In this document: piece by piece, positions 1 to 11,800 of the stretch
Layout: each line of letters opens with the position of its first letter
How positions within the stretch are numbered: the stretch's first letter is position 1
Origin: Heterobasidion occidentale
Lineage: Eukaryota > Basidiomycota > Agaricomycetes > Russulales > Bondarzewiaceae
Assembly: GCA_039111635.1 (NCBI GenBank)
Contig: JBCAQO010000001.1
Span: forward strand, 1,302,001-1,366,000
Direction: 5' to 3'
Length of the DNA stretch: 64,000 bases
Position numbers and translations under genes: made by a program
Notes under the pieces: generated by a model
The model's input: only the letters and a program-made list of their open reading frames with translations
What the model was told of the DNA's origin: nothing
The model's database searches: none

Positions 1-1890
1 TTCGTCAAGGCCTCACTCTTGTCCGAATTCTGAGATAGCCAATGGCATAAATCACCCTCATCCGCGTCGACTGAGTTGTCTGCAAACCCGCTGACGCGAT
101 CAAATGGGTGCCAGCCACTATGTCCATTTCCACGCAACAGTCCATTCCGATCAGTAAATATGAACACAACAAAAAAAACAGACAAAATTCGGACGATGGA
201 CTGGACTTACGAGAGCATGATGTACAACACGATCCCCGCACTCCAACAGTCTGCCGGCATACCGACGTAACCGCGGTCCTTATGTTCGAGTGCGAGGATA
301 CCCTCCGGCGGGAGGTACGGAACTGTGCCACAGACGTTGAGGGTCTCTTGATACGCTTTTGGCCGGGCGAGTCCAAAGTCCGCGATCTGGATGCGTGGGT
401 ATGATCCCGGTGCATAAAGGAGGATGTTCTCGGGCTGTGGAAGTGCTATCGGTCGTCGTCTAGGCAAAAGATGAGGAAGGTTTACCTTGATATCTGTGAA
501 TGAAGATGTAATCAATGACCCTTCTGCATGATCACGATGCTATACTTACCACGGTGAGATATCATCTTGTCGTGAAGATATTTGAGCCCCGTAAGGAGCT
601 GATACATGATATATTTTGCTTCGCCTTCGGGCAGGCAACCATTGCCGTCTCGGTTTCTTTGACTGACCATATAGGTGAAAAGGTCGCCTCCTGTGCACAG
701 CTGAAGAAATATATGCCTAGAAATGCTGGTCAGACGGTACGCATTTTATACGACACATACTTCCTACAAAAAATGACCATCCTCTTCAACAGCCACAACT
801 TGATTGATGTTCGGCTGTGAGGTATTTAGCAATTTAGGAGAAATGACCAGCAAGGGACTAGCTGACATGATTCAGGGCCAAGAGGATGCGTGTTTCGTGT
901 TTCACTTTGACTATATTCGTGGTTTTAGTGACCCTGACCGATTTGCACGCGAATTGTTTATTTTCAGATATATCTATGGCGAGGTGAACAGTCGCGAAAC
1001 TGCCGCTCCCTAGACAATGGGACGAGACCTGAAACTTCCCGATTCTCTGAAGGCCATTTCATCAAGACAATACATTGTAAGTGAATCCAATACTTGCCTT
1101 GAGCAAAGGCTGAGTGGGCGGAGTGGCCTCGAATACGTTGGTTTTACCCTTCGCCTTCCAAAGATGGACACATTGGAATACTTCGTCCAGACGACGGTCA
1201 ATAAACATGATTCTGAATAGGGAGGGAATTTTCACTTTTTGATGGCGTAATCTCAAGCAGATCGCCGTGCATTAAGAGTACAGTGGATTGTCGTATCTTG
1301 ACTCCATTGAGCTGGATCCCGTTGGTTGACATATCCTCACAGATGCAGGTAGCTTAGTGCGCATACAGTCTATCCATAATTCACTTAAAACATACCTGAC
1401 ATGAAACGATGACCCCTCCTGAGCCCGACTCGACCCTGAAGTATACAATCAATAATGATAACAAGCTGAGGGCACGTCACTAGCACGAACGCGTATATTT
1501 TGCAATGGATGTTCGAAACGTAGATATCCGGTATAGTATACGTGCTGTAAATAGTAATCAAACAATGGTCAAGAGCAGATGACATAAAAGCACATACCAG
1601 GAGATGGGATTTCGACCAATGATCACGGGTTTGTTGAGACTTAAAGCGATAGCTAGTCAACGGGAAGGTCAGGTCAGTTGGGAGACACAGCTGCTCTTGA
1701 CGGTCATAAAACCTTCTCTACTCCCTCTGACTTTTGTAGTGCCGACGAGCTTTGCACATATATGCGGCGGCTTGGAGGATTTGGAGGTCCTGATGTCAGA
1801 TCTCACCGAGGTTTGATCATGCAATTTAGGAGTATCTTGTGGGGAAATGTCTGAGCTAGAATATTCGCTCGAGTACATGTCGCTTGACAT
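1..1890 (-). CDS. FHA-domain serine/threonine kinase, CHK2/Rad53/Cds1-like (3' end beyond window)
   Basis: Likely DNA-damage or replication checkpoint kinase acting in the nucleus. From the start at 1890, a short acidic/serine N-terminus is followed by an FHA domain: IIGRNPIS, then VSNIHCKIY after an intron, then DMSTNGIQLNG. A protein kinase domain follows, with glycine loop GSGSFATVHLA, catalytic loop HRDIKPENILL (assembled over two introns near 475-560), IADFGLARP and the activation segment GTVPYLPPE. The last visible exon (about 1-140) reads GWHPFD, the usual kinase subdomain X/XI region, so the C-terminus lies left of the window. At least eight introns are needed. Between FHA and kinase the frame changes near a T run at 1236-1240; this may be an indel or an intron I cannot place. 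FHA followed by kinase is the established CHK2/Rad53 order. The exact orthologue (Cds1 versus Dun1-like) is not decided. Confidence 0.85.
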
Positions 1891-2267
1891 TTTGAGCTTC
1901 TAGAGCTGTTTGAAATTGCCCAAGATTCGTGCAAGTTGTGGTAGTGGAGACAACTAAAGTGCCTGCCGCTTTGAAAGTGCTTTGAAGCCATCCCATGCGT
2001 CAAATTACCACAACACGTGACGTCATATCTACGATCACCGAAGGTCCGGTCAACAGTTACTGTGGTTTTTCGGACTAGTACTGGCTCAAGGTAGCTTTCG
2101 TAAAGGAAAGCATATAATAAGACACAACACACGTACGTTTCACAGGTGCCGCTCACTGCCAACAATATGCAATGTTATAGAACATACAGAAAGGCTCGAA
2201 CGTCGCAAAGCTAAGGCTATAACTGGCTATAAGCTCGTACATACCGCCACCGTAAACTACAGGGCAT
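1891..2267. other. Intergenic, upstream of the FHA kinase
   Basis: The stretch lies between the kinase start and the LSG1 stop; both genes run leftwards, so it should hold the kinase promoter and the LSG1 3' end. I see no credible gene and no clear TATA box. Confidence 0.5.
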
Positions 2268-4718
2268 CTAATCGTAACCCTTCCCACTCCTTTGTTTTAC
2301 CCGTTTACCCTTCTTGTGATGCTTCTTCCCGGGGTGGGACTCGCCTGCACTGGAAAGCACAGATGCGATCCTCGCTCTCCGGCCACTCAGTGAAGTCCCA
2401 TCATTTGTGATCGAATTCTGGTGAGGATAGAGCTTCATCCTGCTGAATTCTTGTGGAGCACGTCCAGCACCCCCTTGATATAGGGCCTTGCTGAAAGCCC
2501 GGAGCTGTCGTGGAAAAACTGCCTATCCAGATCGCGCGTCTTGTAACCCTGTCCTTGTGCAGGAAGGATGCTACCGTTGATAATTGGTGGGTTCGCGAGT
2601 CCAGGAACAAAGGTGAATGCATTCTTCCCAACATGCGTTGTGGGAGCCCGCTTCTTGCCAGCCGCGCGTTTCAGAGCCAACTGGCGCGTCTGTTCATTGA
2701 ACTCATCCTCGGGGATATCAGGTGGTGGTTGACAGAAGAGGAGTTTGGCGTTAACGTAGTCCTTCAGGATGTATCTTGCAGCCCGAGCTTCGTCAGGGTT
2801 TCCCATACCCGAACGTGAGAAACCTCTGGCGACTGTTTTCATCAAAGACTTGAGTATCCTTCTTACATATACAACAATGAATACGCACCGGCATACGTGA
2901 TCAGGAAATCCTCAGCCGTGATCTTTCCGTCTCCACCTTCTTCTACTCCTTTGACCCTGATCGTAAGACCGTAGGTCATTTCGAGAACATCCGTTGGTAT
3001 TCTTTTGACTACCAAACCGACGGGACCAGTGTGTTCTCGCAATTGGTCAATGGGCAAAACCCCATCACATACAAGATCCGCTTTAGTAGTCGCGAACTGT
3101 GGGAAAACCAAACCAGGGCAATCGCACAAGACAATGTTGTCAGATAAACGAATAGTCTGGAAATGCTTTGTTTTCCCCGGCGTCGCAGATACTGAGACCT
3201 TCTTTTCGCCCAACAAGGAATTGATGGTACTTGACTTTCCAACATTGGGATAACCAACGAGACCGACAACCAGTCGTGACGGTGGATTGCCAGACGAGTC
3301 AGGAAATCCTGTTTGTTGCATTTAAAAACTCAATTTTGTTGAAACGCTGCGCGAAATCCCTTACCAGATAGATCCGGTGCTACCTTCATAAAAAGGTCTT
3401 CCAATTCGAGCACCGATAGAACCCTAGCACGAGGATCTTGACCGTCCGATGTGTCTTCCTCGGCTGAGAAATACATACTTTCGTCAGGGTCTGACTCCGC
3501 CTCCGAATACGAAGAATCCTCATGCATGTCCTCGTCGTTGGCATCTGCAGTATGTGGCGGCAACGATTCCTCCTCCTCTTCCTCCTCAGAGTCACTCGAA
3601 AAATCGGCATCTGCATCAGCTTCCTGTGCTCTCTGCTCCGCCTCTCTTCGGGCTTCCTGTAAAGCCGTAGCATTGGCAGCCGAGAAGAATGCGTACTGAA
3701 TCCCTTGAGAATCAAAATAATCGGCCCATAGTCGCCTGTGAAAATCGATGATAAAGATGATGCTCTTTCAAAAAATCGAAGAGTGAAAGAGTAAAACAGA
3801 CCTTTGAGTCGCACTAAGGAGATCTGCCTTGTTGATGAGTAAAAGGCTCTTTCGCTTCCCTTTACCAGTCCCTTGCTCTCCCTCCGCTCCTTCCACATCG
3901 TGAACATATGATTCTAGATCTTCGCAGCGAAATCTTAACGGGTTTCGAGCGTCGACAATTTGCACAACAAGATGTGAACGTTCCAAGACACGCCATAATT
4001 GCCGCCAGACTTCGAGATTGCGTTCAAAGGGTGTGAGTAGGAAATTCTCGCGATCCTGAAGGCTATGCAGTTTTTGAAGCATCAGAGACAATGTATAAGA
4101 TGTAAGATAAAACAACACACTCAGCGAGGCCCCTTCGCCATTCTAAAAAGGCGTCCTTCTCCTGCCTCTCCAATTGCGCCGTAGTCATTGCTTTTGTCCA
4201 GGGCGGTCTTCTGGGAACTCGGAGTCGCTGTTTGTTTTCTTGATGCTTTTTAATCGTGATCTTTTCTTCTTGGTCGGACAGAAGGTACGGATTCTGAGCC
4301 GAATTTGTGGAAGCCTGGATAATCTTCACGTTTCTACGTTCTTGATGGAGAAAAAATAAACAAGCTGAAACGATGATGCCTCTCGGTAGAAATGATCACT
4401 CACCGGCAGTGAACTCGGTTCCCGCCAATGTCGCAGTGTTCAAGAATTCGTCCAAATCTTTCTCTTGTGTGACCGATTTGAGACGGGACGTTGAATCCAT
4501 ATCGGTGGTATACTTAAAAACACATATTGAGCCATGGTATCGATTGAAAGTGCTTTCTACGATGCTCACATTTCCAGACTCGAATGCATGTCGGGCATCC
4601 TTAGCCTTCTTGTTGATGATGGCTCTCCCTAATCCACTCGGATTGGGGTTCTTGCCTTTGGGTGCCTGTATCAATTCATGCAACCCGTGAATAGTCAATA
4701 TCATTGGAGACATACCAT
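2268..4718 (-). CDS. LSG1: Large-subunit GTPase 1 (LSG1), circularly permuted ribosome-biogenesis GTPase
   Basis: LSG1 is a cytoplasmic GTPase that releases the export adaptor Nmd3 from pre-60S ribosomes. About 700 aa in seven exons. The start ATG (4716-4718) is immediately followed by a 50-nt intron (4666-4715, GTATGT...ACAG), giving M-APKGKNPNPSGLG, the conserved basic N-terminus. The GTPase motifs occur in permuted order: VDARNP, then G4 NKADLL, then an acidic insert (DSEEEEEEES), then G1 GYPNVGKSS and G3 DCPG. The C-terminus is highly basic (GKKHHKKGKRVKQ) and ends GYD. Near 2470-2474 the reading frame must shift: one frame gives ARPYIKG and the next gives GGAGRAPQEFSR, with a five-C run at the joint. 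Because LSG1 is normally essential and both sides look conserved, a missing base in the assembly is more likely than a pseudogene. Confidence 0.93.
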
Positions 4719-5175
4719 AATTGCGAATGGCACGAGTGAGATAACTCAAGCAGTCCTCGTAAGATAGGCGGTTGTTCTAAAGGACTTGAGAATATATCTT
4801 ATGAAGTCTGATACGCCTGATGTGAAGATGCGTCAAGTGTGCGAGGATGAAGGAGACTGATGGGTCGAGCCTTCCGAGTCAAAGCGGCTGCGAATTTTCG
4901 CTCAGTGAGACGTCTGACTAAGTCACAGTGAGGTGATCAATCGTTTGTAAGATCTGACTTTCTGAGGTCCCTGGACCTTCATTAGTTCACCTTCACATCC
5001 ACCTCACCTCGCCTTCATCGCACCTCAAAATAATATACAGTCTCAACCGAAAAACATAAATTTTCATTGTATTTTAACCCTGCCAATTTTATGTCAACAA
5101 CCTTGTTTATTTCCACTACGGCCTTTAACTTGAGGCCTATGGCAGGTTGGGTCTCACTGAGAGGCCAAAGTGACA
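4719..5175. other. Intergenic, LSG1 promoter and cellulase 3' flank
   Basis: AT-rich stretch with no convincing ORF. It separates the LSG1 start from the stop of the GH5 gene; both are on the minus strand. I see no repeat or RNA gene. Confidence 0.5.
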
Positions 5176-6944
5176 TCAGAGACAGTAAACACTCATAAAG
5201 CGAGCGGTCTCACCAGCTGCCGTCCATAATGGTTGATCAGTCCCATTGGCGTTCGGGGTGACCGTAAGGATATAGGTAGTGTCGAACGCGCCAGCAGCCC
5301 AGACGGAAAACCCGACGATGCTTTGAGAATTAGCTTTAACGAAGGCTAGCTCTTGACCGAGACTACGGATGTTTAGTCAACCAATCAGCATATTAACCCG
5401 AACAGAGGGCCATACTCAGTCTCGCAGGAAGCGGTATTGCCCCCACCAGTCTCACTGAGGATAGCCTGGCGGTTTCCATTTGACTGGAGCCATGAAACAA
5501 GAGTTGTGAGGACGTCGACGTTGTTCTGATGTCAGTGTTAGCTCAAAATAACAAGTTCTTGATTCAGGTGTGAAGACAAACCGTTACACACTCAGCATGA
5601 GTTCCGCTGTTGTCGCTGTCGAGGTACTTGTGAACTAACAGAGATGATCGGTGATTATTCATCGTGGCTTGGACTATGTCTGCGAAGCCTACCATCAAAT
5701 AACAATTTGCTAGTTCCGCCAACGGGATCAGTAACATTAAGCAAGAATGGACCGGCTTCGGTAGGCAACGCCTGAGCGCTAGACCAGGAAGATCCAGGCA
5801 GCAACAAATGCTGTGAGGTCGCACCGGCCGCCCGAATAGCATTCACGGCGACCTGAACGGATTCGGCCCAAGTAGAGACGGAGTTGAGGTCATGGGGTTC
5901 GTTCATGATACCGAACTGAGGATGAAGGCCACCTGTAAGTGTGGTCCGGAGATCCTCAAAATATAGATGCAACTCACGATGATGTGCGGCTCGTTAGCAT
6001 ACTTAGCCGCAAGTTGGGACCAGATACTAGCGAATTGATCGTTGGTAGGACCTCCTTGACCGATAATCTCGCCGTTCCACCTGGCATAGTTGTGCTAACT
6101 GGTCTCAGCGATAGGAGGCGAGGTCTAGATACATAGAACACATACCAGGTCGATGATAACGTAGGGGCTGGTGGAAGCAGACAAGGCGGCCTGTACTGTT
6201 GCATCGTACCTAGCAAAGAAGGAAGACGATATCGTTCCCCCAAGGGTTGGCGTCATGAGCTGCCAAGCTAGCCGTCTGTTCAGAATACTATATCTAGCTG
6301 GCATACAACCTGACCCTTACCGAAAGCTGAAAGCAGAGATCATATGGACTGTCAAAAGACGCATGTAGGAGTGAAGGAGGCTATCCTTACGAATGCGGAA
6401 GATGTTTACGCCTTCCGATGCAAAGTGGGTGAATTGAGACACAGGAGGTGAGACGCCAGTGCCGTTAAAAGATCCGTCCGTGGCCTGAGGGAAGAGTCAC
6501 CCCGTGGTCTCTCCATGGTAACTGAAGAGAGCACTGACGACGGAGAAATCGTAACCAGCGGTGTTCACACCTCCGAGGAAGGGCAGTGATGATCCTTGGG
6601 AGTCAGGGATACATTGAGAATAGTCTGGAGGAAAGAACGAAGTTCAACAGGATATATATGTTACGGGTACGAAATAAACCCACAAGGGTTGTTGTCTGCT
6701 GGAACACAAGTACTCCCAGCCTCGCAGCTAGTAGCACCAGCTGGTGATTCAAGTCAACATTTCATTGAAGTGTGCTGAGAGAAATAGCTTACTCCAATCT
6801 CTACCTCCACACTGACCCCATATCTGAAAGACGATTTAAGGGTGAACAAACAAGCATTCCAGCACGGCTTGCGATACTCACTGGCGACTGCGCGTACGCG
6901 AAGGGCGCTGTAGCAAGGATGGCTGAAAAAATGATAAATTTCAT
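5176..6944 (-). CDS. Secreted GH5 endo-beta-1,4-glucanase with N-terminal CBM1
   Basis: Extracellular cellulase that cuts internal beta-1,4 bonds of cellulose. The start at 6944 gives signal peptide MKFIIFSAILATAPFAYA. Next comes a complete family 1 cellulose-binding module across two introns: WGQCGGRDWTGATSCEAG, then CVPADNNPYYSQC. The catalytic domain starts FLGGVNTAGYDFS and carries the acid/base glutamate in FGIMNEPHDL and the nucleophile glutamate in AILSETGGGN. The protein ends RFMSVYCL. CBM1 before GH5 is the layout of Trichoderma Cel5A/EG II (GH5 subfamily 5), and the sequence fits that type. Many short introns are present. A TATA-like motif lies about 65 nt upstream, as expected for an inducible, strongly expressed secreted enzyme. 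Confidence 0.93.
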
Positions 6945-7494
6945 CGTGGGCCTAGTGTTTCGAATTAGAGGGGTTGGGCACACCAGAAGACACTAGTTAA
7001 AGATCCCTTATATTCGTCCCAGATGCTCTGTCGTCGTGCGTGTATTGGTTACGAACCTCCCGTACGAAGGCTTCGGAGAATCTGCGGAAGAGTGATTCGA
7101 GTTCCTAAGTCGCAAAGTAGTTTGCCTGGCTTTTGTGGAGTCATTTATAGACCCTTCTTTAATCCGAGGTTCGTACTGATATATACCGAGCGCAGAACAA
7201 TGATAGGGCCCCAGGCCACGACGTCTTGCGCAGGAATGGCGTCAATTGACGGTGTGCAGCAGAAGTAGCCACGTCGCTGCTAAAGAATCCACCTTGTATC
7301 AGTGCTACTACTCATTGCCCGCTGGCACGTTGGCACTGAAGCTTTCGACTTCGACGATGAAAGTGTATCACCGTGGCTTCTTTGAAGTTCTCGGACATCT
7401 CGGCGGCCCGAATCGTCGAACACGTGGTGTGCCCCCGATGAGCGCATCTTGAATTGAAGAAGTCCGCGTTTAGCGACAATGTTCAGTGCTCTCC
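6945..7494. other. Divergent intergenic region between the GH5 and LYR genes
   Basis: Shared upstream region of two divergently transcribed genes. Apart from the TATA-like motif near 7007, I see nothing recognisable. Open frames inside it are short and lack gene-like composition. Confidence 0.5.
7007..7015 (-). promoter_or_regulatory. TATA-like box of the GH5 gene
   Basis: Minus-strand AATATAAGG lies about 63 nt upstream of the ATG at 6944. The position suits a fungal core promoter; this is inference from motif and distance only. Confidence 0.45.
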
Positions 7495-8689
7495 ATGGCT
7501 CTTGGGAAATCTCTTACAGGAAAGAAAGCCGTGCTGTCACTGTATCGGTCAGCTCTGCGACAAGTGCGACTACTTCCCCATAACTATCTCCGGTACAGTG
7601 CACCACTACACACTCTTCATATATGCCTTAACAAACTCAACATAGACAGTATTTCCGAATTAAATTCGCGGACGATGCGCGCAGAATATTAGAGACATGG
7701 GAAAATGAAGGGCTGAGATATTACAAGATCAAGCGAGTGCGCAAGGTATGTACACCTCTGCCATTAAGTGCCGTGGAAAGATCATTGCGTTACAGGAAGT
7801 GACGAAACTCGAACGTGCAAACGCAGGGGACAGGCATTATCTCTTGCGCGCTATGAATTTCGCATACGGTCGTAGTGGTCTTTGAAGTATGCTATACTAG
7901 AGGTACGCAAGGGAGAGCATTGGAGTTCAAATCTTCCTCATTACTGTCTGCAGCCTCTTCTCTCTGACCCCGGCGCTGCTGCACCACCCCGAATCATCTC
8001 GTCTTTGGAACATTCTCGACCTCCTGTGTTTTCACAGGCTATCTGCCTTGCTCACATCTAGCCAATCTCGTCTCGCGAACAAGGCTCTTGTCCCGGCTGA
8101 TCTCGTCCGTCCACCTCTTCTACCTCCCCAAGCAGACCCCAAATCGACAGAGGCGCGCCTCTTTGGAGCCCTCAGCAAGCTCCGTGAAGTCAACATTCGT
8201 CAGAGGTTCTTTCAAACACAGTGGAAGACCGTTCTACCCCCACTCGAAGTCACGGTGAAAACCGGTGGTCAGGGCAGTACCGCAGAGTCTACGGGCTGGG
8301 ATGATGTGAAACGTGCTGGTATTCGAGGCGTCGGTTTGCAGGGAGCGGGTGTCTTCCGAGAATTACAGATCTTGGCTGGTCCCATTGGGCGAAGCCCTCC
8401 CAAGCCTCGGAGAGAACACCGGACGATCAACGGCTTCGAGAGTGCCAATAATTTTCCACCAGAACCCCCAACACCATCTTCTGCTCCGAATAGGTATCTT
8501 CGGCGGCGATACCGAGAATTTCTGCGGAGCGTCCCAATTCTCAAGTACACTCCTCCAGCCGACAAATCCGCGAGCGACCCCACTCGGAAAGGCAGGTATC
8601 ATGTAGCTCTGGCCCCAACCTTCTCTCGACGAATTCCCGCGCCTCCCACAGCTTACCAGAAGCTGATGCAGTCGATATCGCATGGCTAG
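7495..8689 (+). CDS. Complex 1 LYR-family protein with long C-terminal extension
   Basis: LYR proteins are small mitochondrial assembly or Fe-S factors that bind acyl carrier protein and the Isc machinery. Start at 7495 (MALGKSLTGKK). Exon 1 (7495-7592) holds the LYR motif in VLSLYRSALRQV; exon 2 (7646-7745) reads QYFRIKFADDARRILE; exon 3 begins at 7796 with EVTKLERANAGDRHYLL. A further roughly 230 residues follow that LYR proteins usually lack, rich in Pro and Arg, with RYLRRRYREFLRSVPIL near the end. To read LLKYAILE into PLLSDPG requires one extra T at 7881-7883. Near 8029-8032 the frame changes back, either through a surplus T or a 37-nt intron ending in CACAG. LYR membership is well supported; the specific partner is unknown. 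Confidence 0.75.
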
Positions 8690-8808
8690 AGCGGGGCCGG
8701 CCATATAAACATAGCGCAAAAATTACACCACAATCAAAGTAGTTTTGTTCCGTCAAGCCAGATATGCAAGTGTTGATAAATATGAGTTGTGATGGTTTTG
8801 GAAGACCA

Positions 8809-11800
8809 TCATGACCCCTCATCTCCGTCTTCTCCTAATTCCAGCCCATGCAAGTCTATGACATACATGCTGTAATTCCTGTCTGTAGCTTGTGGGGCAC
8901 CGTTACGGTTACTTTGGTCGACACCACACTGTAAATCGAGCATAGCTTTGTACTCGTCGAAGGTGAAAACTTGCTTTTTGCGAATGCTATCCAGCATGTC
9001 CTGTGGATTAGACCATTCAGCGATGTCACACAAATTATCTACTCTAATGCGTACTGCTGGGTTCAAAGAGAATAGAGCGTAATATTGTTTAGCTCGCTCA
9101 AATTCTGTGTCTTGTGAGTCGCGTGCGATGGTCTTGATGCATTGCTGCAGAGCAAGCATATTTCGGCTGATTTTCTTGATCCCGAGCGCGTTTGCGAATG
9201 GCATTTTCCGAGCGTTAGAGATCAACAGGTCCTCCATCAACAGACCTATGCCCTCGAAGACAAACCTGGACATCTCATTAGGACATGTCATATTTGGTGT
9301 GAATTATACATACCGCTGCTCCTTGGGCGGGAGGGTAGTGGAAATGATGTCATCACACTCTCCAAGCTCTATATTGAGGTCGATGATGTGCGGATCAGGT
9401 TCGCCCACTTCTCGGTGTATGCGATAATTGCCCTTTCGTGATCACCTTTTAGACGCCAATCAGGGATATACTTATAGAAGGGTACTCACATGTCGAAATG
9501 CCTGGTCCAAGTAATGTCCCGCTCGACATCGGATATCCACGCGAATAGTGTACAGAATTAGTTCCGCTAGCTGCTCGTAAGTTTTCAACAATGCATGAAA
9601 TCGCCTACGTCATTAGGTGAGTGACGATAGAAAGCATGTCAAAAACAGATTGTACATTGCCATTTCCCTCGACAGGGGTAGCTGTAACTGTTCACCTGCG
9701 GAAATTGGAAGGACAAAAGGTAGATAAGGGGTATACGGTGTTGGTGCAGCAAGAAAATCGAGCTTTGGCGTTGTTGGTGACAGACTTTCCGTGGAAGCAG
9801 CTTTCAATTGATTGAGAGAGGCAGCGAACCAGGCCTGCATATGACTATTGACGACTGACTATTTCGAAGTTGACGATGTGACTCACCACGCTGCGATATA
9901 GGTTCCCCAACGCAGAAAGATTCCGCAGTGGGTGAATCAGATCATCCTTGACAATAGTGCTGTCACCCAGCAGATGCGACTCAATCTGGCCTTCCCGACG
10001 ACAGATATTTCGCCTCTCATCTGGTTTGGCGTCCTATGTCCGCAGATCAGCAACTGCTACCGGCTCAATCTTGCAGGACGTACCAATGACTTGTATAGCT
10101 CTGTTAAACATGGTATCAGTTCTGATGATTGTGCCCACTTAGATGCTAATGCGATCCGAGGCTCTTCGTCCATTTCTCCAGAGCCGAGTGGAGCTACCAA
10201 AGCTTGGAAACGGTCACTACAGCGCTGGTAAAATTGAATGACGACAGTGAGTATTAGTCGTGCATAATTCTCCCGGTGAAACGGCGTAGTGCGAAGCATG
10301 GCGCAGAGAGAATTGATCAAAGACATGAGTTGAGTGCTCGCCTAAGGCAAGGGTACGGTCAGATGAGTATTGAAGCAGATTGAGAACTTACGTTGACCAA
10401 GGGTTCTGAGGTCAGCCATGCTGAAGCAGGATCGGGTTGGAAGGCTTCAGGGCCTATCACGAGAACATGAATAGAGGGAAGCAGAACAAAGAATATGATA
10501 TATTTACCAGTGACGGCATGATGGAACAGCAGCGAAACCTTGTCTTCCAGTTGAGGTAAATATACCTTGAGAACGAAATCATCCAATATAGCACTAGATG
10601 CTCTCGCCGACTCTAAGCCAGACGGTAACACTTCCGCGATGCGATCCAAGAACGCAAGCGTCGGTTGAAACAACACGCTTACGTGGAAAGCGTCGGGTTT
10701 GATGAGCAGACGGTGATGCTGATCCATACCCAGAAGTCGTTCATCTGTCCCTACAGTGGACAACGTCGCTTGCACGGTAGATTCAGAGGAGCCTTGTACT
10801 AGCCCAGGGACTGTGTCTCTCAAAACTCGGTTGAGCTCGTCCTCATGCGAGCGTAGTGCTTTGTTGGAGAGTTTGGGGTCCGTATCGGCGAACCGGAAGA
10901 CATTCTGAGGTATGACAGTAAAGGCATGAGCGCGGTAGTGTCTCTGTGATAAGCGCCAAGTAACTACCTTGGTCTTATCCCTAGTAAACTTTCCTTCGCG
11001 CAATACATCATTAATCGAAGATATGGGGTTCCTACCAGACATTGCGCCTTGCTCTTCATTCGTCAAGTAGTCGTTCAAGATTGTTCGGACCTGTGTTGAA
11101 TATTGAAATGAAGCTCATTTCGCTCGCTCTTGAACGTACCTCTGCTTGAACGGGCATCCATACTTCTGCTAACGGAAAGAGGGCACCCGGCTTGGTTCCA
11201 GAAGAATCCTTGAAATCTCGTCGCTATATGAAGCGTAAGTGATAATGACAACTTGACACTCTTGATGAAGTTTGTGAATAGCAGAACAAAAGGAGGCTCA
11301 CCGATCCAATACGGTTCGCAACCTCGTACACTACTCGCAAGCCCTGCGTGACGGCGTCCAATTTGGAGTACAACGTCCAGAACAAGTCCCGTAAAATCTC
11401 ATGATCAACATGTTGTGATGACGATTCAAGGGCCGTGAGCCTCAGTCTCAGGGCGCTTAATGTCGTACCCTTGATAGAACCGGACGCAAAACCAAACATC
11501 GTCCCCACAGATCCGATGCCTGTACCGTCGGGCGCCGATGTCGGCGCGACCATGTACGCAGAATGTAGCTTCGCAGTCGAGCTTGTGGTGCTGTTGATCA
11601 GCATCGATGCGCGCCGCCCATACTCAGCGCGCTCGCCAACCTCTTCGATTGTAGTCTCGATGAGTGTAAAAATTTCACTTGACAGACGTTGCGCGACAAC
11701 GTCAAGACCACTGCCTAGTTTTCCAAGTACCGCGAGAGACTCGAGCAAGGTTTCGATGTAAGCAAATGAGTCAGTTTCTGGGTTTCTGCTCTGCGTCTGG

